A stretch of 32,870 bases of DNA from positions 1 to 32,870 of the forward strand of contig CAMGEM010000005.1 in NCBI GenBank assembly GCA_946055095.1, in the 5' to 3' direction. The position numbers and the translations under genes were made by a program. This DNA is from an uncultured Parabacteroides sp. (lineage in GTDB: Bacteria > Bacteroidota > Bacteroidia > Bacteroidales > Tannerellaceae). The notes beneath the pieces are model-generated. The model saw only the letters and a program-made list of their open reading frames with translations. It had not been told where the DNA came from and did not search any database. Positions 1 through 8,390 of the stretch are shown here, one piece after another (position 1 is the first letter of the stretch; each line of letters starts with the position of its first letter).

Positions 1-70
1 CCAATCTTTCGAACTGGTCATTACTAATGACCGGGCTTAGGCATTGGTAATGTCTAACCGCAGACCATGC

Positions 71-2569
71 CTACTCCAATGGCAGTTTCAACAGCGTGAC
101 CGAGTTGGGCGGAAAGACATAATAGGGAGACCCCAGCGGGAAAGAGACGGAAAGGTGTTGCGGCACCACGGCCTGAGGCGCAGCAAAGCTGTTGCGTGCA
201 TCAGGCTCTCCCTTGATCTGAATCGCCTCACCCGTGCCAGATACCGTGAATCCGTCAAAATGCAAAGCGGTACGCTCCTCATGCTGCGTGGTGTTGACCA
301 CCTTCAGCAACAGCTGCTGGTTTGCCTCATCCACCGTGGCGACGCAGGCCAATGCGGGAATCGTAGGCCACTCCACCTCTTGCAACAAGCGACCATCCAC
401 ATAGCAAGCGATACGATTCTCATCACACTCCAACCGCACCGCATACCAGCGATTGCTCTCGAAGGCGGAGGGGGCTGATTGGGCCAGCGCCTCTTTCACA
501 CTGCCCGACTGATGGTAAAACTCGGCTTGACCACCTCCTAACGTTAAGCAGAGATAGTCCGCCTCATCCCCCGTCCGACCGTTATCACAGAAGCGAACCT
601 CCACCGTACCGCTCCCTTTCGTCCGACGTAGCTTCAACGAGAAAACGGTATGGATCGTCGCACTATCCCCCACCAACAGTCGATTCCAACGATTCGCCTC
701 CGCGACGGGTTGGCCTATAGCCGGCAGCTTCCATCCGCCACTCAACACCTCCAACCGACTCACAGGTTGGCCATTGATCTGCACATCTGTAAACTCGAAG
801 CTGTTGTCGAACAGAAAAAGCCCCGGACGACCCATTCGTACGCCTGGCCGCCTATAGGTCTCCACCTCGCTCTGCAACAACTTATCCCCTCGATGCGTAG
901 CAAACAATTGCCACACCTGATAGGAGGGCGACAGGGCTACGCTGTCCCGGAAAAAGCGGATCAAAGGCTCTCGTTGAAGCGCAAACCCGGTATTCCCCAA
1001 GACAGGCGAATAGGCCAACCGACGCACACGATCCGGGTTGTTCTCCGCACCGATCAAAAAGCAAGCCTCCGCAATTGCCGCCCGCAAAGTGCCTGCCACC
1101 CCTCGCTCCGCTGTACCCATCTCCCCTACGAAAGCAGGGGCCTTGCGACGTGGATAATTGGGGTTATCAAATCGCGACGTGTTGGAAAGGAAAAAACGCG
1201 CATTCGCATAGAAGTGGCCATCCACCCACTCCAAACGATTGGTCCGGTCACTCACCGAGGCACTACTGATCACCGTGACCTCTGGATAGGCCGCCTTAAT
1301 GGCCGCCTCAAACAAGACAAAACGGCGCTTATACTCAGGGCCCTGATTCTCGCTGCCAATCTCCACATACTTCAAGCCGAAGGGGGCCGGATGTCCATGC
1401 TCAGCCCGCAAGCCACCCATGGCCGAGTCTGCCGGCGCATTGGCATAGGCTATAGCGGCCAGTGCCTCGTCCACCAGCTTGTCCATCGCCGTGATGTCCT
1501 CAAAACGGGGCCGACGGCTCTGGCTCGTCACGCCACTATTGATCACATAGATCGGCTCTGCCCCCAGATCCTCACAAAGCTGCAAATACTCGTGATACCC
1601 CATGCCGTTGGTCGTTCCATAGGCCCAGACGTTCCAGAAACTTTTCCGATTAGCCACATTGCCCACCGTCTCTCGCCAAGTGGGGAAGGTACCCGCCGTA
1701 TAGCCCTCCACGAAACTTCCTCCGGGAAAGCGAATAAAGCGAGGCGCCAAAGAGTCGATCAAGGCCACCAAGTCTGGCCGCAACCCGTTGTCTCTCCCCT
1801 GCCAGGTCTCTTCCGGAAAGAGGGAGACCATGTCTATCCAAAACATATTCGTCGTATCGGAGGTGAGCGCCAAGACCGCATCCGGCACATCGGCTGTCGC
1901 CGTGAACGTATGTTCATAACGACGCCACTCCGGGATGGGAGCGACCTCATAGACCTCACTCAGCGCCGTTGTCACCTGCTCATCAGCCAATCCAACCCGT
2001 ATATTTCTGGGCACCAAGCTCGTACCTTTAGCATAGAAAGAACAGCGATAACGCTTTCCTTGGCGAAGGGGAATCCCCCGATAGCCCTCCGCCACTACTC
2101 CTCCCGGACCGCTCTCCGACGTGGCAGAGACAGCCACCAACAGCGAGCGACGGTTCCGCTCATTGATCAGCTCACGGGTATCTGGATAAAGTTGCGTCAC
2201 AGCCGGGTTCAACCGACGCCAACCCGGCAAAGAATCACTACGGAGAAACGGGATGGTCCATCCATTCGGGGTGATCAACACATTGCGTGTCGCATCATAC
2301 GGGCAGTTCAGGGGAGGCATGCCATCCTCAAAACTCCGGTTCTGAATCAATTCGGCATAGAGTCCACCATCCATGCCATGATTGATCTCCTCCAAGGTCA
2401 AGCCGTAAAGGTCTGGATTCACAGCCACCTCCTGCCGATCTTTATGCACGGTAATCGACGAGCTCATCGGCAACTCCGACTGACAACCAACCCCCATGCT
2501 GAGTAACAACCACCAAGCGACGCAGCGTCCAATCGCCTTGATCCTCTTAACTATATTTCGTATGCTCAC
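71..2569 (-). CDS. Alpha-L-arabinofuranosidase (GH51-type), lipoprotein, with C-terminal LamG/concanavalin-like region
   Basis: 832 aa ORF. N-terminal lipobox-like LLLSMGVGC; motifs VNPDLYGLTLEEINHGMDGGLYAELIQNRSFED, FIRFPGGSFVEGY, YVEIGSENQGPEY, VGEMGTAERG are typical of the family; C-terminal LamG-like stretch. Confidence 0.9.
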   Translation of the reverse strand: MSIRNIVKRIKAIGRCVAWWLLLSMGVGCQSELPMSSSITVHKDRQEVAVNPDLYGLTLEEINHGMDGGLYAELIQNRSFEDGMPPLNCPYDATRNVLITPNGWTIPFLRSDSLPGWRRLNPAVTQLYPDTRELINERNRRSLLVAVSATSESGPGGVVAEGYRGIPLRQGKRYRCSFYAKGTSLVPRNIRVGLADEQVTTALSEVYEVAPIPEWRRYEHTFTATADVPDAVLALTSDTTNMFWIDMVSLFPEETWQGRDNGLRPDLVALIDSLAPRFIRFPGGSFVEGYTAGTFPTWRETVGNVANRKSFWNVWAYGTTNGMGYHEYLQLCEDLGAEPIYVINSGVTSQSRRPRFEDITAMDKLVDEALAAIAYANAPADSAMGGLRAEHGHPAPFGLKYVEIGSENQGPEYKRRFVLFEAAIKAAYPEVTVISSASVSDRTNRLEWVDGHFYANARFFLSNTSRFDNPNYPRRKAPAFVGEMGTAERGVAGTLRAAIAEACFLIGAENNPDRVRRLAYSPVLGNTGFALQREPLIRFFRDSVALSPSYQVWQLFATHRGDKLLQSEVETYRRPGVRMGRPGLFLFDNSFEFTDVQINGQPVSRLEVLSGGWKLPAIGQPVAEANRWNRLLVGDSATIHTVFSLKLRRTKGSGTVEVRFCDNGRTGDEADYLCLTLGGGQAEFYHQSGSVKEALAQSAPSAFESNRWYAVRLECDENRIACYVDGRLLQEVEWPTIPALACVATVDEANQQLLLKVVNTTQHEERTALHFDGFTVSGTGEAIQIKGEPDARNSFAAPQAVVPQHLSVSFPLGSPYYVFPPNSVTLLKLPLE

Positions 2570-2645
2570 CTTATTTCGCTCACTTAATTTTCAGCGCGAA
2601 CTTAATCAAAAATGGCATTACTCAGTCGCAAAGCTATTTTTTTAA

Positions 2646-2653
2646 TATCTTCG
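2646..2653 (+). promoter_or_regulatory. Putative Bacteroidales -7 element (TATCTTCG, near TAnnTTTG) upstream of queD
   Basis: TATCTTCG ~30 nt before the ATG at 2684; one mismatch to consensus. Confidence 0.35.
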
Positions 2654-2683
2654 CGTCATTGAAAGCGTAATAAGGGAAAAAGC

Positions 2684-3016
2684 ATGTACACCGTCATCAA
2701 ACGAATGGAGATTTCTGCCGCACATCGGCTTAACCTCTCCTACCGCAGCAAATGTGAGCATCTGCATGGACACAATTGGGTCATCACCGTCTATTGCCGT
2801 TCCAAGGAGCTGAATGCCGAGGGAATGGTCGTTGACTTCAGCCACATCAAGCAGGCGATCAAAGCCAAATTGGATCATCAGGTCTTGAATGAGGTGTTGC
2901 CTTTCAACCCAACAGCCGAGAACATCGCCCGTTGGGCCTGCGAGCAAATACCCTGTTGTTTCAAGGTGGAGGTACAGGAGTCAGAAGGCAACATAGCAAT
3001 CTATGAGAAAGATTAA
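2684..3016 (+). CDS. queD: 6-carboxy-5,6,7,8-tetrahydropterin synthase (QueD/PTPS family)
   Basis: 110 aa; FSAAH-like (ISAAHRL), CEHLHGHNW, MVVDFSHIK, LDHQVLNE and PTAENIARW motifs. Confidence 0.93.
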   Translation: MYTVIKRMEISAAHRLNLSYRSKCEHLHGHNWVITVYCRSKELNAEGMVVDFSHIKQAIKAKLDHQVLNEVLPFNPTAENIARWACEQIPCCFKVEVQESEGNIAIYEKD

Positions 3017-3548
3017 CGAGATTTTTTATAGCCTGCAAGGTGAGGGGTTCCACACCGGAACCCCCGCCGTATTCATTCGCTTTTCCGGCTGCAACCTCCG
3101 TTGCCCCTTCTGCGACACCCGTCATGAGGAGGGTACGTTGATGAGCGATGAGCAGCTGATAGAGGCCCTTGCCGCCTATCCCTGCCGCATGGTGATCCTC
3201 ACCGGTGGAGAGCCCTCGCTCTGGATTGACGAGGCACTCATTGAGCGGCTGCATCAAGCGGGGAAATATATCTGCATCGAGACCAACGGCACGCATCCCC
3301 TGCCCAACGGGATCGACTGGGTGACCTGCTCACCCAAAGAGGGCGCACCGGTCGTCTTGACCCATATCGACGAGGTGAAGGTGGTCTATGTCGGACAGCC
3401 CTTGGCCCCCTATGCCGCCCTTCCTGCCCAGCACCATTTCTTGCAACCCTGCTCCGGACAGAATACGGACGAGGTCGTCCGCTATATCCTGACACACCCG
3501 GAGTGGCGGCTCAGCTTGCAAACACATAAACTGATCCATATCCCCTAA
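3003..3548 (+). CDS. queE: 7-carboxy-7-deazaguanine synthase (radical SAM, QueE)
   Basis: 181 aa; INEIFYSLQGEGFHTGTPAVFIRFSGCNLRCPFCDT with CxxxCxxC radical SAM motif; overlaps queD by 14 nt. Confidence 0.93.
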   Translation: MRKINEIFYSLQGEGFHTGTPAVFIRFSGCNLRCPFCDTRHEEGTLMSDEQLIEALAAYPCRMVILTGGEPSLWIDEALIERLHQAGKYICIETNGTHPLPNGIDWVTCSPKEGAPVVLTHIDEVKVVYVGQPLAPYAALPAQHHFLQPCSGQNTDEVVRYILTHPEWRLSLQTHKLIHIP

Positions 3549-3553
3549 GCCTT

Positions 3554-5266
3554 TTGGACAGCCCGGTTGAGATACTCAAACGTTATTGGGGTTATGAGGG
3601 ATTCCGCCCCGGTCAGGAGGAGGTGATCCGCAGCGTCCTCGCGGGTGCGGACACTTTGGCCTTAATGCCGACAGGCGGAGGAAAATCCATCACCTTCCAA
3701 GTGCCAGCCTTGGCACGTCCAGGCATTTGCCTCGTCATCAGCCCACTCGTCGCCTTGATGAAAGACCAGGTCAGCCACCTGCTACGGAGAGGCATACGGG
3801 CCTCCTTTATCAGCTCGGAGATGCCCCGTGCCGAGATCCTGCAACAATTAGAGAACTGCATCTTAGGCGACTACAAGTTTCTTTATATCTCCCCCGAGCG
3901 TATCTCGTCAGACCTCTTCCAGAGCAAACTGACCGCACTGAAAAAGAAGGTCAATCTCTTGGTGGTGGACGAGGCGCACTGCATCTCGCAATGGGGAAAT
4001 GATTTCCGGCGAGACTACCGCCTGATTGCCGATATTCGCGATGTGATACCCGATGTGCCGGTGATTGCCGTGACCGCGTCAGCCACCGCTGGGGTGGTAG
4101 CAGACATTTGCGAGCAGCTGCATTTTCGCAAAGGCTACCAGGTGTTTCATTCGGCCTTCGAGCGTCCCAACCTGACCTTCGTGGTGCGCAAGACCGACAA
4201 TAAATTGGCTGAGATCTGCCATATCCTTCAGGCAGTCCCCGGATCGGCGATCATCTACTGCCGTACGCGACAAGGGGTGGAGAGCTATGCCCAGAAACTG
4301 CGTGCGGCCGGTATCGCTACCGACTACTTCCATGCCGGATTGGATCCTCAACTGAAAAATGAGCGGCAACAGCAATGGCAAAACGGGCAAACACGGGTGT
4401 TGGTGGCGACCAACGCCTTTGGCATGGGTATCGACAAGGGCGATGTGCGCGTGGTGATCCACACCGATTTCCCAGACTCCTTAGAGGCCTACTACCAAGA
4501 GGCCGGACGTGCCGGACGAGACGGGAAACGAGCCTACGCCGTCGCGCTGTTGGAGCCACAAGAGATCAGCCAGATCAAACGAAGACCATCCAACGCTTTC
4601 CCCTCCCTCGAATACATCTGTCGGGTCTATGAATCACTCTGCAACCGTTTTCAGCTGGCAGAAGGCGATGGTCAAGGGGTGTCTGTCTATTTAGACGAAC
4701 CGACGTTCTTGCGGGATTGGCACCTCGATAAAGGCCGGCTACGCACCTCCTTAGAGATCCTCTCCCTGTCCGGCTACATCAAGTTCGAGCCCTATCCCAA
4801 CACGCAACCCTACTTGCGGTATGACGCTCCTCGCTGGACACTGAATGATTTCCTCCACAGTGACACGCCTGCCTCCCGGGTGGCAGAGGAGCTGCTGCGC
4901 CTCTATGCCGGCCTCTTCTCCGACGGTTGCTTTGTGCAGGTCGATCTCTTGGCTAAACGCACCGGCATCCCACCTGAGCTGGTGACCAAGCTGTTGAGCT
5001 ATCTGCGCAATGTTGGCTTTTGCTATGTGCCCGCCCGCAAAGAGCCACGTATCACCTTCTTGCAGGTACGAACACCGATCTCTCGCTTACGGATCACCCC
5101 CTCAGCGTATGACATTCGCTTAGCCGCTTTCCGGTCACGCATTGAGCAGGTCGTCGCCTACCTCGAAACCACCGAATGCCGACAAGCTTTTATCAGCCAC
5201 TACTTCGGAATGCCCTCCTCCCCCTGTCATTGCTGCGACAATTGCTTGAAAGAAAGGAAGGGATGA
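3554..5266 (+). CDS. recQ: RecQ-family ATP-dependent DNA helicase (TTG start)
   Basis: 570 aa; YWGYEGFRPGQEEVI, MPTGGGKS (Walker A), VVDEAHCISQWG, GMGIDKGDVRVVIH, EAGRAGRDG; C-terminal CHCCDNC zinc ligands. Confidence 0.92.
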   Translation: MDSPVEILKRYWGYEGFRPGQEEVIRSVLAGADTLALMPTGGGKSITFQVPALARPGICLVISPLVALMKDQVSHLLRRGIRASFISSEMPRAEILQQLENCILGDYKFLYISPERISSDLFQSKLTALKKKVNLLVVDEAHCISQWGNDFRRDYRLIADIRDVIPDVPVIAVTASATAGVVADICEQLHFRKGYQVFHSAFERPNLTFVVRKTDNKLAEICHILQAVPGSAIIYCRTRQGVESYAQKLRAAGIATDYFHAGLDPQLKNERQQQWQNGQTRVLVATNAFGMGIDKGDVRVVIHTDFPDSLEAYYQEAGRAGRDGKRAYAVALLEPQEISQIKRRPSNAFPSLEYICRVYESLCNRFQLAEGDGQGVSVYLDEPTFLRDWHLDKGRLRTSLEILSLSGYIKFEPYPNTQPYLRYDAPRWTLNDFLHSDTPASRVAEELLRLYAGLFSDGCFVQVDLLAKRTGIPPELVTKLLSYLRNVGFCYVPARKEPRITFLQVRTPISRLRITPSAYDIRLAAFRSRIEQVVAYLETTECRQAFISHYFGMPSSPCHCCDNCLKERKG

Positions 5267-5354
5267 CAGGCATCCCGACCACAGGCACAAATAGATCGGA
5301 TAAAATAGGGGCCAATCGTAGGATAAGTCCGAAAGAATCGCTATCTTTATGCCC

Positions 5355-5375
5355 GCAATCCAGAGAGCGGATTGC
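5355..5375 (+). other. Perfect 7-bp hairpin GCAATCC-agagagc-GGATTGC in the 5' leader of the GDPD gene
   Basis: Inverted repeat read directly; lies just after a TATCTTTA (5342-5349) -7-like element. Confidence 0.5.
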
Positions 5376-5419
5376 AAGTAATATTCGAGTTTTATGGATA
5401 CAAACAGAGGTATTTAAGC

Positions 5420-6193
5420 ATGAACAGAAGATTTTTTTTGATGAGCATCGCTTGTTTAGCGATCGCGTCGTGGGTTGCCGCTAAAAGCCCAATGAAGGTG
5501 ATTGCCCACAGAGGTTACTGGAAAACAGAAGGATCTGCTCAAAACTCCTTGCGTGCCTTGGAGAAAGCCGCGGAAGTGAAGGTCTATGGTTCAGAGTTCG
5601 ATGTGCATTTGACGGCAGACAACGTGTTGGTTGTCAACCACGATAACGACATTCAAGGCAAGCCTATCCAGACTTCCACCTATGCGGAGTTGAAAGACCT
5701 GAAGCTGCCCAACGGGGAGTGCATACCCACGCTGGAGCAATATTTGTTGAAAGCCAAGGAGAAGGGAAACCGCAAGGTTCGTTTGATCTTCGAGTTGAAA
5801 CCGCACCAGACACCTGAGCGTAACCAGGAAGCGGCTCGCCGATGCGTGGAGATGGTGAACCAGCTGAAGTTGGCGAAACGCACCGAATACATCTCATTCA
5901 ACCTCGATGCTTGCAAGGAGCTGATTCGTCAGGCACCGAAGGCGGACGTGTATTACCTCAATGGCGAATTGAGCCCGAAAGAGCTGAAGGAGTTGGGATT
6001 CGCCGGGCTGGACTATCACTACAAAGTATTGCGGACGCATCCGGAATGGGTTCAACAGTGCAAGGCCATGGGATTGAAGAGCAATGTCTGGACCGTGGAT
6101 GACACAGCCGTGATGCGTGAGATGCGCGACATGGGTGTCGATTTCCTGACGACGAATCAGCCAGAGGAGGCCTTGCAAATCATGAACGAGTGA
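5420..6193 (+). CDS. Glycerophosphodiester phosphodiesterase family protein with signal peptide
   Basis: ORF opens at 5372, but MNRRFFLMSIACLAIASWVAA (start 5420) is a better signal-peptide start. VIAHRGYWKTEGSAQNSLRAL, GSEFDVHLTADNVLVVNHD are GDPD catalytic motifs. Confidence 0.92.
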   Translation: MNRRFFLMSIACLAIASWVAAKSPMKVIAHRGYWKTEGSAQNSLRALEKAAEVKVYGSEFDVHLTADNVLVVNHDNDIQGKPIQTSTYAELKDLKLPNGECIPTLEQYLLKAKEKGNRKVRLIFELKPHQTPERNQEAARRCVEMVNQLKLAKRTEYISFNLDACKELIRQAPKADVYYLNGELSPKELKELGFAGLDYHYKVLRTHPEWVQQCKAMGLKSNVWTVDDTAVMREMRDMGVDFLTTNQPEEALQIMNE

Positions 6194-7680
6194 GCATGGG
6201 TAGAGGGGCTTGTTTACTTGCGCTAATCGGTTGGCTATGTGGATGGACACTTTGGGCGGGTGTGCCACCTAAAAGGGAGATCCGAGCGGTTTGGCTGACT
6301 ACTGTTTATGGCCTCGACTGGCCGCATAGACCTGCCACTGACGCACGCAGTCGCCTGGCGCAACAGCAAGCCCTGACAGAGATACTCGACCGTCTGCAAG
6401 CGGCCAATTTCAACATGGTCTTTTTGCAGACGCGCCTTCGCGGGGACGTGATCTATCGTTCGAAGATCGAGCCTGCAAGTTCCACATTCAGCGGACGTTT
6501 GGGAGAGCTACCTGGATATGACCCATTGGCCTTTGCCATAGAGGAATGTCACAAGCGAGGCATGGAGTGCCATGCGTGGTTTGTCACCTTCCCGGTGGGC
6601 ACCGAGAAGCATGTCAAGGAGATGGGTAAACGATCGGTGGTTCGCAAGCATCCCAAACTTTGCAAACGACACAACGGCGAGTGGTATCTCGACCCTGGCG
6701 TGCCCGGCACAGCTGATTACCTGCTCTCCTTGGTGAAAGAGATCGTGGAGGGCTATGATATTGACGGCATTCATTTCGACTATATCCGCTATCCCGAGGA
6801 GGCCAAGACATTCCCGGATAGCAAATTATACAACCAATCAGGGAAAAAACGTCCGTTGGCGGATTGGCGCAGGGAGAACATCAACCGAATGGTCTATCGG
6901 TTTTACGACTATGTGAAGCAGGTGAAACCTTGGGTACAGGTGAGCAGCTCGCCCTTAGGCAAATACAGCCGGATCGAGCAGGTGCCCAATGCCGGATGGA
7001 CAGCCTATGAGAGTGTCTATCAAGATCCCAAGCGCTGGTTAGAGGCGGGCAAGCAAGACATGCTTGTCCCCATGATGTATTACCTGCACAAGAACTTCTT
7101 CCCCTTTGTGGATAACTGGGTATCGCTGAGCAATGGACGACTGATCGTCCCGGGCTTGGGAGCCTATCGGATGGACAAGAGCGAGGCGGATTGGACCGTC
7201 AACGACATCACCGACCAGATCGATTACAGCCGCTATTTTGGAGGTGCGGGATGCGCCTTCTTCCGCTGCGGCAATGTGCTCTACAACGAGAAGGGGCTGT
7301 ATCAAGAGCTGCGGGATCATTATTATCCCTATCCCGCCCAGCTGCCACCCCTCACCTGGCTCAACGATCGCGTGCCCAACGCCCCCAAAGAGATCCGTGT
7401 GGCAAGGGAGGGCGACGAGTTATGTCTGACCTGGGACAAGCCTGCCGACGAGCCTGCGGATTTGACCTACACGGTCTATTATGCCTTGAACGACTCGATA
7501 GACAGCCGCTCCGCCCACAACATCTTGGCCACGCTGGTACATGGGGAGAGGCTTTACCTGCCGGTAGATACCCTGCGGGAGCAAGGCTACACCTTCTCCG
7601 TCTCCGCTTCGACCCGCTACCATGTGGAAAGTGCCCCCTCACCCACCACCTATTACTATCTTTCCAAGTATGTGAAATGA
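6190..7680 (+). CDS. Family 10-like glycosyl hydrolase (GHL10/DUF187, DigH-like), secreted
   Basis: 496 aa; signal peptide; PKREIRAVWLTTVYGLDWP, NFNMVFLQTRLRGDVIY, GYDPLAFAIEECHKRGMECHAWF, YDIDGIHFDYIRYP; C-terminal Fn3-like region. Start overlaps the GDPD stop (GTGA); an alternative ATG lies at 6196. Confidence 0.88.
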   Translation: MSMGRGACLLALIGWLCGWTLWAGVPPKREIRAVWLTTVYGLDWPHRPATDARSRLAQQQALTEILDRLQAANFNMVFLQTRLRGDVIYRSKIEPASSTFSGRLGELPGYDPLAFAIEECHKRGMECHAWFVTFPVGTEKHVKEMGKRSVVRKHPKLCKRHNGEWYLDPGVPGTADYLLSLVKEIVEGYDIDGIHFDYIRYPEEAKTFPDSKLYNQSGKKRPLADWRRENINRMVYRFYDYVKQVKPWVQVSSSPLGKYSRIEQVPNAGWTAYESVYQDPKRWLEAGKQDMLVPMMYYLHKNFFPFVDNWVSLSNGRLIVPGLGAYRMDKSEADWTVNDITDQIDYSRYFGGAGCAFFRCGNVLYNEKGLYQELRDHYYPYPAQLPPLTWLNDRVPNAPKEIRVAREGDELCLTWDKPADEPADLTYTVYYALNDSIDSRSAHNILATLVHGERLYLPVDTLREQGYTFSVSASTRYHVESAPSPTTYYYLSKYVK

Positions 7681-7722
7681 GCAAGTCAATCGCATTTTAG
7701 TTCATAATTCATAATTAGATTG

Positions 7723-7730
7723 TATCTTTG
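7723..7730 (+). promoter_or_regulatory. Putative housekeeping -7 element TATCTTTG upstream of the ECF sigma operon
   Basis: Exact TAnnTTTG match in the 170-nt intergenic region. Confidence 0.4.
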
Positions 7731-7773
7731 CGACGCAAAATAAGCGCAGAAAAACGATATTTTTTTCACGCGG

Positions 7774-7805
7774 TTTGCAGCGTTTCGGTCACAGCTTGCA
7801 TCTGT
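7774..7805 (+). promoter_or_regulatory. Candidate ECF (autoregulatory) promoter TTTGCAGCGTTT-N12-GCATCTGT
   Basis: Positioned ~45 nt before the sigma start; resembles -35 (GCAACG-like) and -10 (CATCT/CGTC-like) elements of Bacteroidota ECF promoters. Pattern recognition only. Confidence 0.35.
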
Positions 7806-7850
7806 GCAATCGAAGAGCTTCCCCGAAAGAAGGGTTCAATAGCACATTGA

Positions 7851-8390
7851 ATGGACGAACTACAACTGATAGAGGGTTGTCGGAAGGGCGATAGACGTGC
7901 GCAGAAGGCACTGTATGAGACCTTTTCCCGCAAGATGATGAGCGTTTGCCTTCGCTACGTGAGCGATTGGGAGACAGCTCGTGATCTCTTGCAAGAGGGT
8001 TTCGTAAAAGTCTTTACCCACATCGACAGCTACACCGGGAATGGTTCCTTCGAGGGGTGGATCCGGAAGATCTTTGTCAACAGTGCTTTGGAGTATTTAA
8101 GACACGCGGATGTACTGCGGGAATCGACCGACTTAGACCAAACGGCAGAAGTGGCACAGACCGACAGCTCACCCCTATCGGACATCTCGGCCGCAGAGCT
8201 CATGCAGTTGGTCCAAAGCCTTCCCGCTGGTTTCCGAACGATTTTCAACCTCTTCGCTATCGAAGGGTATTCGCACAAGGAGATCAGCGAGCGATTGCAC
8301 ATCACGGAGAGCACCTCCCGTTCGCAATACACACGGGCAAAGCAGCTGTTGCAACGAAAGGTCAATGCCTTATATGGAGAAAGAAGATGA
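7851..8390 (+). CDS. RNA polymerase ECF sigma-70 factor (Das-like partner of the dual membrane-spanning anti-sigma)
   Basis: 179 aa; ALYETFSRKMMSVCLRYVSDWETARDLLQEGFVKVFTHI (region 2), GSFEGWIRKIFVNSALEYLR, LPAGFRTIFNLFAIEGYSHKEISERLHITESTSRSQYTRAKQLL (region 4). Confidence 0.95.
   Translation: MDELQLIEGCRKGDRRAQKALYETFSRKMMSVCLRYVSDWETARDLLQEGFVKVFTHIDSYTGNGSFEGWIRKIFVNSALEYLRHADVLRESTDLDQTAEVAQTDSSPLSDISAAELMQLVQSLPAGFRTIFNLFAIEGYSHKEISERLHITESTSRSQYTRAKQLLQRKVNALYGERR

Noticed and set aside
650-2506. 618-aa + strand ORF
   Set aside because: Antisense to the arabinofuranosidase gene; composition (rich in H, R, Q, T, L without domain motifs) is a shadow ORF caused by codon bias.
3554-5266. 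Defence-island helicase
   Set aside because: Canonical RecQ architecture, no nuclease, methyltransferase, toxin or reverse transcriptase neighbours.
8057-8386. N-terminal 110 codons of the 8057..9598 ORF
   Set aside because: Out-of-frame overlap with the sigma gene; residues look like frame-shifted sigma coding sequence, and the ATGA start at 8387 is better.
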